15,911 nt of DNA from JBEVMS01 sp040508515. Lineage in GTDB: Bacteria; Pseudomonadota; Gammaproteobacteria; Xanthomonadales; Rhodanobacteraceae. The translations under genes were made by a program, and so were the position numbers. This document shows positions 7,656-15,444 of this stretch, in pieces. The notes under the pieces were generated by a model. It made no database searches, was not told where the DNA came from, and was given only the letters and a program-made list of their open reading frames with translations. The stretch covers positions 1 through 15,911 of the forward strand of contig JBEVMS010000290.1 in assembly GCA_040508515.1 (NCBI GenBank), in the 5' to 3' direction. Each line of letters opens with the position of its first letter. The stretch's first letter is position 1.

Positions 7656-8530
7656 TGGATGGCACCCATTTCATGGTGGCGCGCCGGCCGGCGTCGTGGG
7701 GCGCGACGGCGCTGCGCTGGTTGCTGATCGGCGCCGCCATGCTGTGCATCGGCGGGCTGTTGTTGCTGCCCTTGCTGGCGGTGTTCATCGAGGCGTTGTC
7801 GCGCGGCTGGACGGTGTTCGCCGTGGCGCTGGCCGATCCAGATGCGCAAGCGGCGGTGCGCCTGACCCTGACCGTGGCGGCGATCGCGGTGCCGGCCAAC
7901 ATGTTGTTCGGGCTGGCGGCGGCCTGGTCGATCGCGCATTACCAATTTCGCGGCAAGTCGTGGCTCAACGCGTTGATCGATCTGCCGTTCGCGGTGTCGC
8001 CGGTGGTGGCGGGGCTGATCTATGTGCTGGTCTACGGCAGCTACGGCTGGTTCGGCGGCTGGCTGGAGGCGCACGGTTTGCGCGTGATTTTCGCGGTACC
8101 CGGACTGGTGCTGGCGACCATGTTCGTCTCCATGCCGTTCGTGGCGCGCGAATTGATTCCCTTGATGCAGGCGCAAGGTAGCGAGGAAGAGGCCGCTGCG
8201 CGCACGCTGGGCGCCGGCGGCTGGCAGATTTTTTTCCGCATCACGCTGCCGAAGATTCGCTGGGCGCTGCTCTACGGCGTGCTGTTGTGCAATGCGCGCA
8301 GCATGGGTGAGTTCGGCGCGGTGTCGGTGGTGTCCGGGCATCTGCCGGGTCTGACCAATACGCTGCCGCTGCAGGTTGATCAGGTCTACAACGGTGGCCG
8401 CAGCGACGCGATTACCTCGGCCTTTGCGCTGGCGAGTTTGCTGGCACTGTTGACGCTGGTGACGTTGCTGATCAAGCGGCTGCTGGAATGGCGCCATGGC
8501 GATGCGCTGGCACGCTCGGCGCGACAATAA
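7655..8530 (+). CDS. cysW: Sulfate ABC transporter permease CysW
   Basis: This is the second membrane-channel subunit of the sulfate importer. From the ATG at 7655 it has 291 residues. It has about six hydrophobic segments, and its EAA loop lies at about 177-198 (EEEAAARTLGAGGWQIFFRI). The segment LIDLPFAVSPVVAGLIYVLV resembles CysW and parallels the matching region in CysT. The start was chosen because its ATG overlaps the cysT stop codon. The in-frame ATG at 7637 would lie inside cysT, and one at 7673 is a later alternative. The stop TAA at 8528-8530 is ten bases before the cysA start. Confidence 0.93.
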   Translation: MDGTHFMVARRPASWGATALRWLLIGAAMLCIGGLLLLPLLAVFIEALSRGWTVFAVALADPDAQAAVRLTLTVAAIAVPANMLFGLAAAWSIAHYQFRGKSWLNALIDLPFAVSPVVAGLIYVLVYGSYGWFGGWLEAHGLRVIFAVPGLVLATMFVSMPFVARELIPLMQAQGSEEEAAARTLGAGGWQIFFRITLPKIRWALLYGVLLCNARSMGEFGAVSVVSGHLPGLTNTLPLQVDQVYNGGRSDAITSAFALASLLALLTLVTLLIKRLLEWRHGDALARSARQ

Positions 8531-8540
8531 GGTTGAACGG

Positions 8541-9674
8541 ATGAGTATCACGATCAGCGACCTCAGTCGCCGCTACGAAAGCTTCAATGCGCTGGACGCC
8601 ATCTCGCTGGACGTGGGCACGGGTGAGTTCGTCGCCTTGCTCGGCCCTTCCGGCTCGGGCAAGACCACCTTGCTGCGCATTTTGGCCGGGCTGGACCAGC
8701 CCGATCACGGCCGCGTGCTGCGCGATGGTGAAGACCTGCTGGCGCTGGAAGCACAGCATCGCGGCATCGGCATGGTGTTTCAGCATTACGCGCTGTTCGC
8801 GCACATGCGGGTGGCCGAGAACATCGCCTTCGGCCTGCGCGTGCGCAAGCGTGCGCAGCGCCCGGGCAAGGCGCAGATCCAGGCGCGGGTGGACGAACTG
8901 CTGCGCCGCGTGCAACTGGAAGGCATCGGGCAACGCTATCCGGCGCAGCTCTCCGGTGGCCAGCGCCAGCGCGTGGCGTTGGCGCGTGCGCTGGCGATCG
9001 AGCCTTCGCTGCTGCTGCTGGATGAGCCGTTCGGCGCGCTCGATGCGCAGGTGCGGGTGACCTTGCGCGGCTGGCTGCGCGACTTGCAGCGCGCGTTGGG
9101 CGTGACCACCTTGTTCGTCACCCACGATCAGGAAGAAGCGCTGGAAATGGCCGATCGCGTGGTGGTGATGAACCAGGGCCGGATCGAGCAGGTCGGCACG
9201 CCCGAACAGATTTATCGGCAGCCGCGCACGCAGTTCGTGCATGGCTTTATCGGTCGCTCCAGCCGGCTGGACGGGCGCATTGTCCAAGGGCATCTGCACT
9301 TGCCGGGACTGCGCGTGGCCGGGTCGCTGCCGGCGGCGCTGGAGGGGCGCGAGGTCAGCGTCTGGCTGCGTCCCGAACAGGTCGCGTTGCTGCCTGAGGG
9401 CGCCCACGGTTGGCCGTTGCAGGTGCGTTATCTGCGCCAAGTCGGTGCGCTCACGCGCGCCACCTTGTTCGCTGCGCAGGGCTGGCAGATCGAGGCGGAG
9501 TGGAGCAGCGAGCAGGTCGCCCAGCACGCGCTGCGCGAAGACGTGACGGTGCAGGCGCTGCCGCGTGAACTGACCGTGTTCGAGCAACCCACGGCCGGGG
9601 CACCGCATGTGTTTCGTCCGCAGCCGGCGCCCGGCGAGGCGCCGCAGGGGGCGACGACGGGGCCGCACGCGTGA
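8541..9674 (+). CDS. cysA: Sulfate/thiosulfate ABC transporter ATP-binding subunit CysA
   Basis: This cytoplasmic ATPase powers sulfate import through CysT-CysW. The protein has 377 residues. The nucleotide-binding domain has Walker A GPSGSGKTT with K41, a Q-loop region around GMVFQHYALF, signature LSGGQRQR at 137-144, Walker B LLLLDEP with D161-E162, a D-loop GALDAQ, and switch H195 in FVTHDQEEALEMAD. All catalytic residues are intact. The C-terminal part (about 240-377) is the TOBE-like regulatory extension typical of CysA and other long importer ATPases. The start at 8541 follows AAGG with eight bases of spacing. An upstream in-frame ATG at 8496 lies within cysW and is not preferred. It is the last gene of the sbp-cysTWA operon. 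Confidence 0.95.
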   Translation: MSITISDLSRRYESFNALDAISLDVGTGEFVALLGPSGSGKTTLLRILAGLDQPDHGRVLRDGEDLLALEAQHRGIGMVFQHYALFAHMRVAENIAFGLRVRKRAQRPGKAQIQARVDELLRRVQLEGIGQRYPAQLSGGQRQRVALARALAIEPSLLLLDEPFGALDAQVRVTLRGWLRDLQRALGVTTLFVTHDQEEALEMADRVVVMNQGRIEQVGTPEQIYRQPRTQFVHGFIGRSSRLDGRIVQGHLHLPGLRVAGSLPAALEGREVSVWLRPEQVALLPEGAHGWPLQVRYLRQVGALTRATLFAAQGWQIEAEWSSEQVAQHALREDVTVQALPRELTVFEQPTAGAPHVFRPQPAPGEAPQGATTGPHA

Positions 9675-9723
9675 GGCCGCTGTTGCCGTGCATCGGCGGG
9701 CCGCTTCGCGCACAATCGCCGCG

Positions 9724-12582
9724 ATGAGCCCCGCATCCGCCGCGCATGCCCTGGTCGACGAACGCTACGCCACGCTGATGGCGCGCTGCCGAAGTGCGGG
9801 CGTGCAAGTGCACGACGACGCCGGGGTCGCCGAGAAAATCCGCCGCACCCTGCTGGCTAGCGATTTCGCCTACGAGACGTGGCATCGCCAGCCGCAGTTG
9901 CTCTCACCTTCGCGGCTGGATTGGCTGCGCTCAGCCAACGATGCGGCCAGTCGCGTCGAGAGTTTGAGCTTGTCGACCGACGAAGTGACCTGCATGAGTC
10001 AGTTACGCCGGTTCCGTCATGCCGAGGCGCTGCGCTTGGTGTTTCGCGACGTCAACGGGCTGGACCAGGTGGTCGAAACGCTCAGTGCCACCAGCAGCTT
10101 GTACGAGGTGCTGCTGGGCGCGGCGCTGGAATGGTCCGAGCGCGCCTTGGCGGAGCGCTACGGCGCCAGCCGTGATCAGGACGGCCTGCGACAGCGGATG
10201 GTGGTGCTGGGCTTCGGCAAGCTGGGCGGCAACGAACTTAATTTTTCTTCGGACATCGACTTGGTGCTGGCCTACCCGCACAGCGGCCAGAGCGACGGCG
10301 CGCGGGCGTTGGACAACAGCGAATATTTTCTGCGCCAGGGCCGTCAGTTGGTCAAGCTGCTGCACGAGCCGACGGTGGACGGCATCTGCGCGCGGGTCGA
10401 TCTGCGCTTGCGTCCGTTCGGCAACGCCGGCCGGCTGGCGTTGCCGTTCTCGGCGATGGAGCAGTACTACCAGCGCGAGGGCCGCGACTGGGAACGCTAC
10501 GCCTGGATCAAGGCGCGCACCGTGGCCGGCGATCGCACCGCTGGCAAGGAACTGCAGGAGCTGTTGCGCCCGTTCGTCTACCGCAAATACCTCGACTACA
10601 CCGCGTTCGCCGGCTTGCGCGAGATGAAGGCGCTGATCGACGCCGAAGTGGCACGCAAGGATCTGGCCGACAACTTGAAGCTCGGTCCCGGCGGCATCCG
10701 CGAGATCGAATTCATCGTGCAACTGACCCAGCTGATCCGCGGCGGTCGCGAGCCCAGTCTGCGCGTGCGTGGGCTGTTGCCGGCGCTGGCCGCCTGCGAG
10801 GCGCGCGGGCACATCCCGGCCCAGCGCGCACGCGCGCTGCGCAGCGCTTATCTGTTTCTGCGTCAGTTGGAAAACCGCGTGCAGATGCTGCGCGATGCGC
10901 AGACCCACGACATCCCCGACGATGCGTTGTCGCGGGCGCGGATCGCCGGTGCGCTGGGCTATGCGGACTGGGAGCCGCTGGCCGCGCAGTTGGCACAGCA
11001 TCGCGAGATCGTCAGCGCCGAGTTCGCCGAAGTCTTGATGCCCCAAGGTGGCCGTGCCGCCAGCGTGCCGGCCGAGGACGCCGCGCTGTGGCAGGCCGCC
11101 TGCGACGAAGCACTGGACCCGGGTCTGTTGGAGCAGGCCGGTTTCAGCCCGGGCGCGGAGGCCGCTTCGATGCTGCTGAAGTTGCCGCAAGCGGCCGCGG
11201 TGCGCGCGATGTCGGCGCGTGCGCGCGAACGTCTGGATCGCCTGATGCCGCAACTGCTGGCCGCCGCGCGTGCCAGCAACGCGCCGCTGCCTTGCCTGCT
11301 GCGCTTCGGTCAGTTGGTGCAGGCGGTGGCGCGGCGGTCGTCCTATCTGGCGTTGCTGGAAGAGCAGCCGGCGGCGCGACGGCGATTGGCGGCGCTGTTC
11401 GCCGGTAGCGCATTCCTGGCCGAGCGGGTAATCAGCCAACCGCTGCTGCTGGACGATGTGCTGGACCCGCGGATCGATCAGCTGCCGCTCAAGCGCGCCG
11501 AGATCAGCCAGGAAATCACCCGCGTGCTGTCCACCCTGGAAGAGCGCGAGGCCGAGGCGGAGCTGGAACGGCTCAACGAACTCAAGGCCAGCCTGAGCTT
11601 TCGTCTGGGGCTGGCCTTCAACGACGACCGCGCCGACGCGGTGGCCACCGCGCGCCGACTGGCCGCGCTGGCCGAATCGGTGGTCGGCGCGATCACCGCG
11701 CTGGCCGAGCGCGAACTGATCGCCCAGCATGGTCGGTTGCCCGGCGAAGGCTCGGGTTTCGCCGTGCTCGGCTACGGTAGCCTGGGCGGCGAGGAACTAG
11801 GCTTCGCCTCGGATCTGGACCTGGTGTTCGTCTACGACGGCAGTCGCGCGCTGGCGCTGAGCGATGGCGCCCGACCGTTGGAAGGCCTGCGCTGGTATCA
11901 GCGGCTGGCGCAGCGCGTGATGAACTGGCTGACCGTGCTGACCCGCGCCGGTCGTCTGTATGAGGTCGATACGCGGCTGCGCCCGGACGGCTCCAAGGGC
12001 ATGCTGGTCGGCAGCCTGGACGCATTCGCCGCCTACCAGCACAGTCGCGCTTGGACCTGGGAACACCAGGCGCTGCTGCGCGCCCGTCCGTTGGTCGGCA
12101 GCGATAGCGCCTTGCAACGCGACCTGGCGACGGTGCGCCGGCAAGTACTGAGCGCGCCGCGCGACGTCGCCGCGGTATTGCGCGAGGTCAGCAGCATGCG
12201 ACGGCGTTGGCGCGCCGAGCGCGATCGTTCCGACCTCACCCGGATCGATCTGAAACAGGGCCTGGGCGGTTTGCTGGATATCGAATTCGCGCTGCAAGGG
12301 CTGGTGCTGGCGCATGCGGCGCAGAGGCCGCAACTGCTGGAGATCACCGCCAACGCCGGATTGATCGGTGCCTGCCAGGCGGCCGAATTGCTGAGCGAGC
12401 CGCAGGCGCAGATGCTGTTGCAGGCGCATGCGCAACTGCTGCAACGCGCGCTGGCTTGCACGTTGGACTTGCGCTCGCGTATCGCCAGCCGCGACCTGGC
12501 GCTGGAACAGTTGTGCGCCCAGGTGCAGGCAATCACCGCCGCGCTGGGTTTTTCATTCGCGACCGATCCGGCGGCGCGTTGA
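9724..12582 (+). CDS. glnE: Bifunctional glutamine synthetase adenylyltransferase/adenylyl-removing enzyme
   Basis: GlnE adds AMP to glutamine synthetase or removes it by phosphorolysis, setting nitrogen assimilation in response to PII and glutamine. From the ATG at 9724 it has 952 residues, close to the roughly 946 of the E. coli enzyme. There are two nucleotidyltransferase domains. The N-terminal removing domain has GFGKLGGNELNFSSDID with D177 and D179. The C-terminal transferase domain has GYGSLGGEELGFASDLD with D697 and D699. Both metal-binding Asp pairs are therefore present and the enzyme should be active in both directions. Each catalytic motif is followed by a helical PII-uridylylase/GlnE-type domain; the first contains KLGPGGIREIEFIVQ. 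The start is inferred from the family N-terminus. No clear ribosome site precedes it, and upstream in-frame ATGs overlap cysA. The gene begins 49 bases after cysA, so read-through from the sulfate operon is possible. Confidence 0.95.
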   Translation: MSPASAAHALVDERYATLMARCRSAGVQVHDDAGVAEKIRRTLLASDFAYETWHRQPQLLSPSRLDWLRSANDAASRVESLSLSTDEVTCMSQLRRFRHAEALRLVFRDVNGLDQVVETLSATSSLYEVLLGAALEWSERALAERYGASRDQDGLRQRMVVLGFGKLGGNELNFSSDIDLVLAYPHSGQSDGARALDNSEYFLRQGRQLVKLLHEPTVDGICARVDLRLRPFGNAGRLALPFSAMEQYYQREGRDWERYAWIKARTVAGDRTAGKELQELLRPFVYRKYLDYTAFAGLREMKALIDAEVARKDLADNLKLGPGGIREIEFIVQLTQLIRGGREPSLRVRGLLPALAACEARGHIPAQRARALRSAYLFLRQLENRVQMLRDAQTHDIPDDALSRARIAGALGYADWEPLAAQLAQHREIVSAEFAEVLMPQGGRAASVPAEDAALWQAACDEALDPGLLEQAGFSPGAEAASMLLKLPQAAAVRAMSARARERLDRLMPQLLAAARASNAPLPCLLRFGQLVQAVARRSSYLALLEEQPAARRRLAALFAGSAFLAERVISQPLLLDDVLDPRIDQLPLKRAEISQEITRVLSTLEEREAEAELERLNELKASLSFRLGLAFNDDRADAVATARRLAALAESVVGAITALAERELIAQHGRLPGEGSGFAVLGYGSLGGEELGFASDLDLVFVYDGSRALALSDGARPLEGLRWYQRLAQRVMNWLTVLTRAGRLYEVDTRLRPDGSKGMLVGSLDAFAAYQHSRAWTWEHQALLRARPLVGSDSALQRDLATVRRQVLSAPRDVAAVLREVSSMRRRWRAERDRSDLTRIDLKQGLGGLLDIEFALQGLVLAHAAQRPQLLEITANAGLIGACQAAELLSEPQAQMLLQAHAQLLQRALACTLDLRSRIASRDLALEQLCAQVQAITAALGFSFATDPAAR

Positions 12583-12596
12583 AGCCGCGGGCGGGA

Positions 12597-13619
12597 TTAG
12601 GGCGTGGCGTGGGCGCTGATGCGCCGTTGCAATTCCTGCGCGATCGCGGCGGTTTCGCGCAGCGGCGGCTGACGCGCCGGGCAGTGCGGATCGGCCAGAT
12701 CATGCAGGCGACCGCTGGCGCGCAGCGCCTGATGGAACGGTCGCAGCTTGGCCGGCGCTGCGTCGGTCAAAAGGGTTTGCACCGTGCAGCCGACCGCGCA
12801 GGCTTCGGACAGCATGTTGACCGAATCGGGCGTCACCACCAGTCGGTCAGCCCAGGCCAGCACGCCGGGGTAGGGGTTAGGGCCGTCGCCGGGACCGCGC
12901 CAATGCAGCCCGGGTAGATCGTTTAGAGCGGCGCGCAAGGTATCGGCCAGCTCGGACGGCGTGCGGCGCGAGGCCAGCACCAGCAGGCTGCCACCCTCGC
13001 GTTGCTGATGCCGCCGCAGCAGGGCGATCAGTTGCGCGGCATAGTGGCGATCCAGCGTGATGCCGCGGCGTGGACCGCCCAGCAATACGCCAATCCGCGG
13101 CTGCGGCAGCGCGGCCAGCGTGGCGAAGGCCTCGCGACCTTCGGCCAGCCAGGCATCGTCAATCGGATTGAGCGAACCCAGCGGCTGGATCACGTTGGCG
13201 CCGCGCAAGCGATCGTGCGCCGGCGCGATCACCGTATCCCAGTGCGCCGGGTCCACCCGTGGATCGAGAATCTGCACCGTGTAACTGCGGCCGCCACTGA
13301 GCCGGCGCAACATCCGGGTGTAGTGAGCGCCAATCCGGCCACAGCCGATCGCCACGCGCGGCCAAGGCGGCGCGAAGCCATCGCGTTGGTCGGCCGGCAG
13401 CGCCAGCCGGCCCCCGGGAAGCTGGCGCGGCGCCCACCAGCGCCAGGGCGCGCGTGCTTGCAGGTCCAACGGGCGGACCGTAAACGGCAAGCGCTCGGCC
13501 AGCGCAAAGGCCTGGCGCTGGTTGCCGGCGGCGCCATCGGTAACCATCCAGCATTCATCGCGCATGCTGAGCAGGGAATGCGCCGGCATAGGTGTCGAAT
13601 ACTGCACAGTACGTTTCAT
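12597..13619 (-). CDS. ELM1-family (DUF1022, COG3660) protein, predicted GT-B-like
   Basis: This protein of 340 residues belongs to the bacterial group named after the plant mitochondrial fission factor ELM1. The bacterial function is not established to my knowledge, and the fold is thought to resemble GT-B glycosyltransferases. Visible landmarks are VTDGAAGNQRQA at 26-37, AIGCGRIGAHYTRM at 90-103, GVLLGGPRRGITLD at 177-190, and VVTPDSVNMLSEACAVG at 261-277. The last of these resembles a nucleotide-sugar-binding segment. No signal peptide or membrane segment is seen. Three in-frame ATGs (13619, 13589, 13565) are possible starts, and none has a strong ribosome site. The conserved region begins just after the third, so the true protein may be 322 residues. 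It converges on glnE with 14 bases between stops and is divergent from the RutE-like gene. Confidence 0.85.
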   Translation of the reverse strand: MKRTVQYSTPMPAHSLLSMRDECWMVTDGAAGNQRQAFALAERLPFTVRPLDLQARAPWRWWAPRQLPGGRLALPADQRDGFAPPWPRVAIGCGRIGAHYTRMLRRLSGGRSYTVQILDPRVDPAHWDTVIAPAHDRLRGANVIQPLGSLNPIDDAWLAEGREAFATLAALPQPRIGVLLGGPRRGITLDRHYAAQLIALLRRHQQREGGSLLVLASRRTPSELADTLRAALNDLPGLHWRGPGDGPNPYPGVLAWADRLVVTPDSVNMLSEACAVGCTVQTLLTDAAPAKLRPFHQALRASGRLHDLADPHCPARQPPLRETAAIAQELQRRISAHATP

Positions 13620-13641
13620 GCCATCGTGGTCCCGTTTGGTC

Positions 13642-13670
13642 TTGCCGCCACTTACACTGACCGTGATAAC
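13642..13670 (+). promoter_or_regulatory. Candidate sigma-70-type promoter for the RutE-like gene
   Basis: TTGCCG (13642-13647) and GATAAC (13665-13670) are separated by 17 bases, each matching consensus at four of six positions. Transcription would begin near 13677 and give a leader of about 37 bases. It sits in the 94-base gap between two divergent genes, where a promoter is expected. Confidence 0.5.
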
Positions 13671-13713
13671 ACCGTGATCGGCGCTGCTCTTTTACTACTT
13701 TTCAAGGATACCC

Positions 13714-14307
13714 ATGAGCGAAAAAATTGCCGAGGCTGCGCTGCAGCAGTTGTTCCTCAGCGCCCGCACTTACAACGCCTGGCTGCCCAAGCCGGTGAGC
13801 GAGGGGCAACTGCGCGAACTGTATGACTTGGCCAAGATGGGGCCGACCAGCGCCAACTGCTCGCCGATGCGGGTGGTGTTCGTGCATTCGCCCGAGGCCA
13901 AGGCCAAGCTGCAGCCGCTGCTGGCCGAGGGCAATCGCGCCAAGGCCATGGCCGCGCCGGTCACCGCGATCATCGCGCAGGACCACGAATTCTACGAAAA
14001 GCTGCCGCAGTTGTTCCCGCACGCCGACGCGCGAAGCTGGTTCGTCGGCAATCAGCCGCTGATCGATTCGGCAGCATTTCGTAACGCTACCTTGCAAGGC
14101 GCCTACGTGCTGATGGCCGCGCGCGCGCTGGGCTTGGACACCGGCGCGATGTCCGGCTTCGATAATGCCGGCGTCGATGCGGCGTTTTTCGCCGGTAGCG
14201 CGATCAAAAGTAATTTTCTGATCAATATCGGTTACGGCGACGCCAGCCGTGACCTGTTCCCGCGCAGTCCACGTTTGAGCTTTGATGACGCCTGCCGGAT
14301 CGCGTAA
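13714..14307 (+). CDS. rutE: RutE/HadB-like nitroreductase-family enzyme (putative malonic semialdehyde reductase)
   Basis: This is a 197-residue flavin-dependent NAD(P)H oxidoreductase of the nitroreductase fold, expected to be cytoplasmic. Much of it matches E. coli RutE as I recall it: MGPTSANCSPMRVVF near 42-56, APVTAIIAQDHEFYEKLP near 81-98, LFPHADARSWF near 100-110, and ALGLDTGAMSGFDN near 137-150. The C-terminal AIKSNFLINIGYGD near 168-181 also matches. RutE reduces malonic semialdehyde to 3-hydroxypropionate in uracil breakdown. The other rut genes are not seen here, so the true substrate may differ, and nitroaromatic or enone reduction is possible. The start has AAGGA five bases upstream. 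A promoter candidate lies at 13642-13670. yceI follows 53 bases later on the same strand. Confidence 0.9.
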   Translation: MSEKIAEAALQQLFLSARTYNAWLPKPVSEGQLRELYDLAKMGPTSANCSPMRVVFVHSPEAKAKLQPLLAEGNRAKAMAAPVTAIIAQDHEFYEKLPQLFPHADARSWFVGNQPLIDSAAFRNATLQGAYVLMAARALGLDTGAMSGFDNAGVDAAFFAGSAIKSNFLINIGYGDASRDLFPRSPRLSFDDACRIA

Positions 14308-14360
14308 TCCACGCCGGCCCATGATGCCGCACTCCAAAACTACAACCAGGAAGCTCCCGC

Positions 14361-14939
14361 ATGTTTGCACGTAAACTCCTTGCCTTCGCCGCTTTGTTCG
14401 GCGCGACCGCCGTCACCCAGGCTGCGCCCGTCAGCTACCAGTTGGACCCCACGCATACCGATGTGTTGTTCAGCTGGAACCATTTCGGCTTTGCCAATCC
14501 GTCGGCCCACCTGAGCTTGAGCGAAGGCACGCTGGTTTATGACGAGGCCAAGCCGGCCGAGTCGACAGTGGAAGTGACCTTTCCGCTGACCAATCTGGAC
14601 AGCTTCGTGCCCCAGTTGGACGACGAGCTCAAAAGCGACAAGTTCTTCGACGCCGCCAAGTACCCCACCATCACCTTCAAGAGCACCAAGGTGCAGTCGC
14701 TCGGCGGCGGCAAGTTCAAGGTCACCGGCGACCTGACCGTGCACGGCGTGACCAAGCCGGTGGTGCTGGACGCCAAGCTCAACAAGCTCGGCGAGCAGCC
14801 GATGATGAAGGTGCAGGCGATCGGTTTCGACGCCACCGCCACCATCAAGCGTTCGGATTTCGGCGTCGGCGCCTATGTGCCCAGCGTCAGCGATGAGGTG
14901 AAGATCCACATCACCACCGAAGCGCACGCCGCCAAGTAA
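14361..14939 (+). CDS. yceI: YceI-family periplasmic isoprenoid-binding-type protein
   Basis: YceI proteins are small beta-barrel, lipocalin-like proteins that can hold a polyisoprenoid or similar lipid in the periplasm; the physiological role is poorly defined. The protein has 192 residues. A Sec signal peptide (residues 1-21, MFARKL then a hydrophobic core, ending TQA) precedes APVSYQLDPTHTDVLFSWNH. That is the usual YceI opening in which the protein begins with 'DxxHT'. Later family motifs are KYPTITFKSTKV near 107-118, DLTVHGVTKPVVLD near 128-141, and GFDATATIKRSDFGVGAYVP near 153-172. The ATG has AGGA about nine bases upstream. It may share a transcript with the RutE-like gene and is closed by a strong terminator 20 bases after its stop. 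Confidence 0.93.
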   Translation: MFARKLLAFAALFGATAVTQAAPVSYQLDPTHTDVLFSWNHFGFANPSAHLSLSEGTLVYDEAKPAESTVEVTFPLTNLDSFVPQLDDELKSDKFFDAAKYPTITFKSTKVQSLGGGKFKVTGDLTVHGVTKPVVLDAKLNKLGEQPMMKVQAIGFDATATIKRSDFGVGAYVPSVSDEVKIHITTEAHAAK

Positions 14940-14958
14940 GCGGCGCCCGTACGAGGCC

Positions 14959-14990
14959 AAAGCCCGCGGCAGTAATGCTGCGGGCTTTTT
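14959..14990 (+). terminator. Strong intrinsic terminator after yceI
   Basis: The 13-base arm AAAGCCCGCGGCA (14959-14971) pairs along its whole length with TGCTGCGGGCTTT (14976-14988), with one G-T wobble. The GTAA loop is GNRA-type, and the 3' side ends in TTTTT (14986-14990). This is a textbook rho-independent terminator 20 bases after the yceI stop. The A-run on the 5' side means it could also act on minus-strand transcripts. Confidence 0.93.
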
Positions 14991-15141
14991 GCCGCGCGTG
15001 TCGCCGCCGCGATGCTGGCCATGGGCGGCGGTTATTCGCGGACGCATGAGCGCCAGGATCGCAACGGGGCTGTCCGTGCGTGCGGTGCTGCTACCATAGA
15101 CCGTCGCGGGTCCGGATTGGCCGGTCCGTCCGGAGTGCTCC

Positions 15142-15351
15142 ATGTCGCAAGTCCACACGGCGACGCAGCGGTTGATCCCTGCCAACGCCCAGAACCGTTA
15201 CGAAGTCAGCCGCGCCGATCTGCCGTTGTCCTGCCCGATGCCCGGCATGCAGCTGTGGAATTCACATCCCAAGGTGTACTTGGCGATCGAGGACGAGAAT
15301 GGCGAATCGGTCTGTTCCTATTGCGGCGCGCGTTACACCCTGCGCGACTGA
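15142..15351 (+). CDS. Small CHCC zinc-binding protein (zf-CHCC, NDUFS6-like)
   Basis: This is a 69-residue protein with a complete zinc-ligand set: C31, H42, C58 and C61, in the order CPMPG, NSHPKVYL, CSYCGARY. The pattern matches the zf-CHCC domain known from the mitochondrial complex I subunit NDUFS6 and from small proteobacterial proteins. In mitochondria the domain helps complex I assembly. The role of the stand-alone bacterial proteins is not clear, and no complex I genes lie nearby here. The start has GGAG with six bases of spacing. The gene sits between the yceI terminator and a glycosyltransferase that begins 93 bases after its stop, so it may be transcribed with the latter. Confidence 0.9.
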   Translation: MSQVHTATQRLIPANAQNRYEVSRADLPLSCPMPGMQLWNSHPKVYLAIEDENGESVCSYCGARYTLRD

Positions 15352-15372
15352 ATTGCACTGATCCAGCCGGGT

Positions 15373-15391
15373 GCCGCGGTGTGTTCGCGGC
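15373..15391. repeat. Short GC hairpin after the zinc-protein gene
   Basis: GCCGCG (15373-15378) pairs exactly with CGCGGC (15386-15391) over a seven-base loop, 21 bases after the zinc-protein stop. No T-tract follows, so it is a doubtful terminator. It may only slow or shape the transcript ahead of the glycosyltransferase. Confidence 0.3.
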
Positions 15392-15435
15392 CGAGGCATG
15401 TTTGATGCTTGTAGAACCGATGCCAGGCAAGCATC

Positions 15436-15439
15436 AGGA
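15436..15439 (+). promoter_or_regulatory. Ribosome binding site of the glycosyltransferase
   Basis: AGGA lies five bases before the ATG at 15445 and favours this start over the in-frame ATG at 15463, which has no comparable site. Confidence 0.6.
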
Positions 15440-15444
15440 TATTC

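Noticed and set aside
8472..9713. A 413-codon minus-strand frame opposite cysA
   Set aside because: It is a GC-rich antisense shadow of cysA with an Arg/Gln/His-rich product and no ribosome site.
10003..11730. A 575-codon open frame on the minus strand opposite glnE
   Set aside because: It mirrors the codon structure of glnE. The product is rich in Gln, Arg and His, has no motif, and lies wholly within a certain gene. Such frames are common opposite GC-rich genes.
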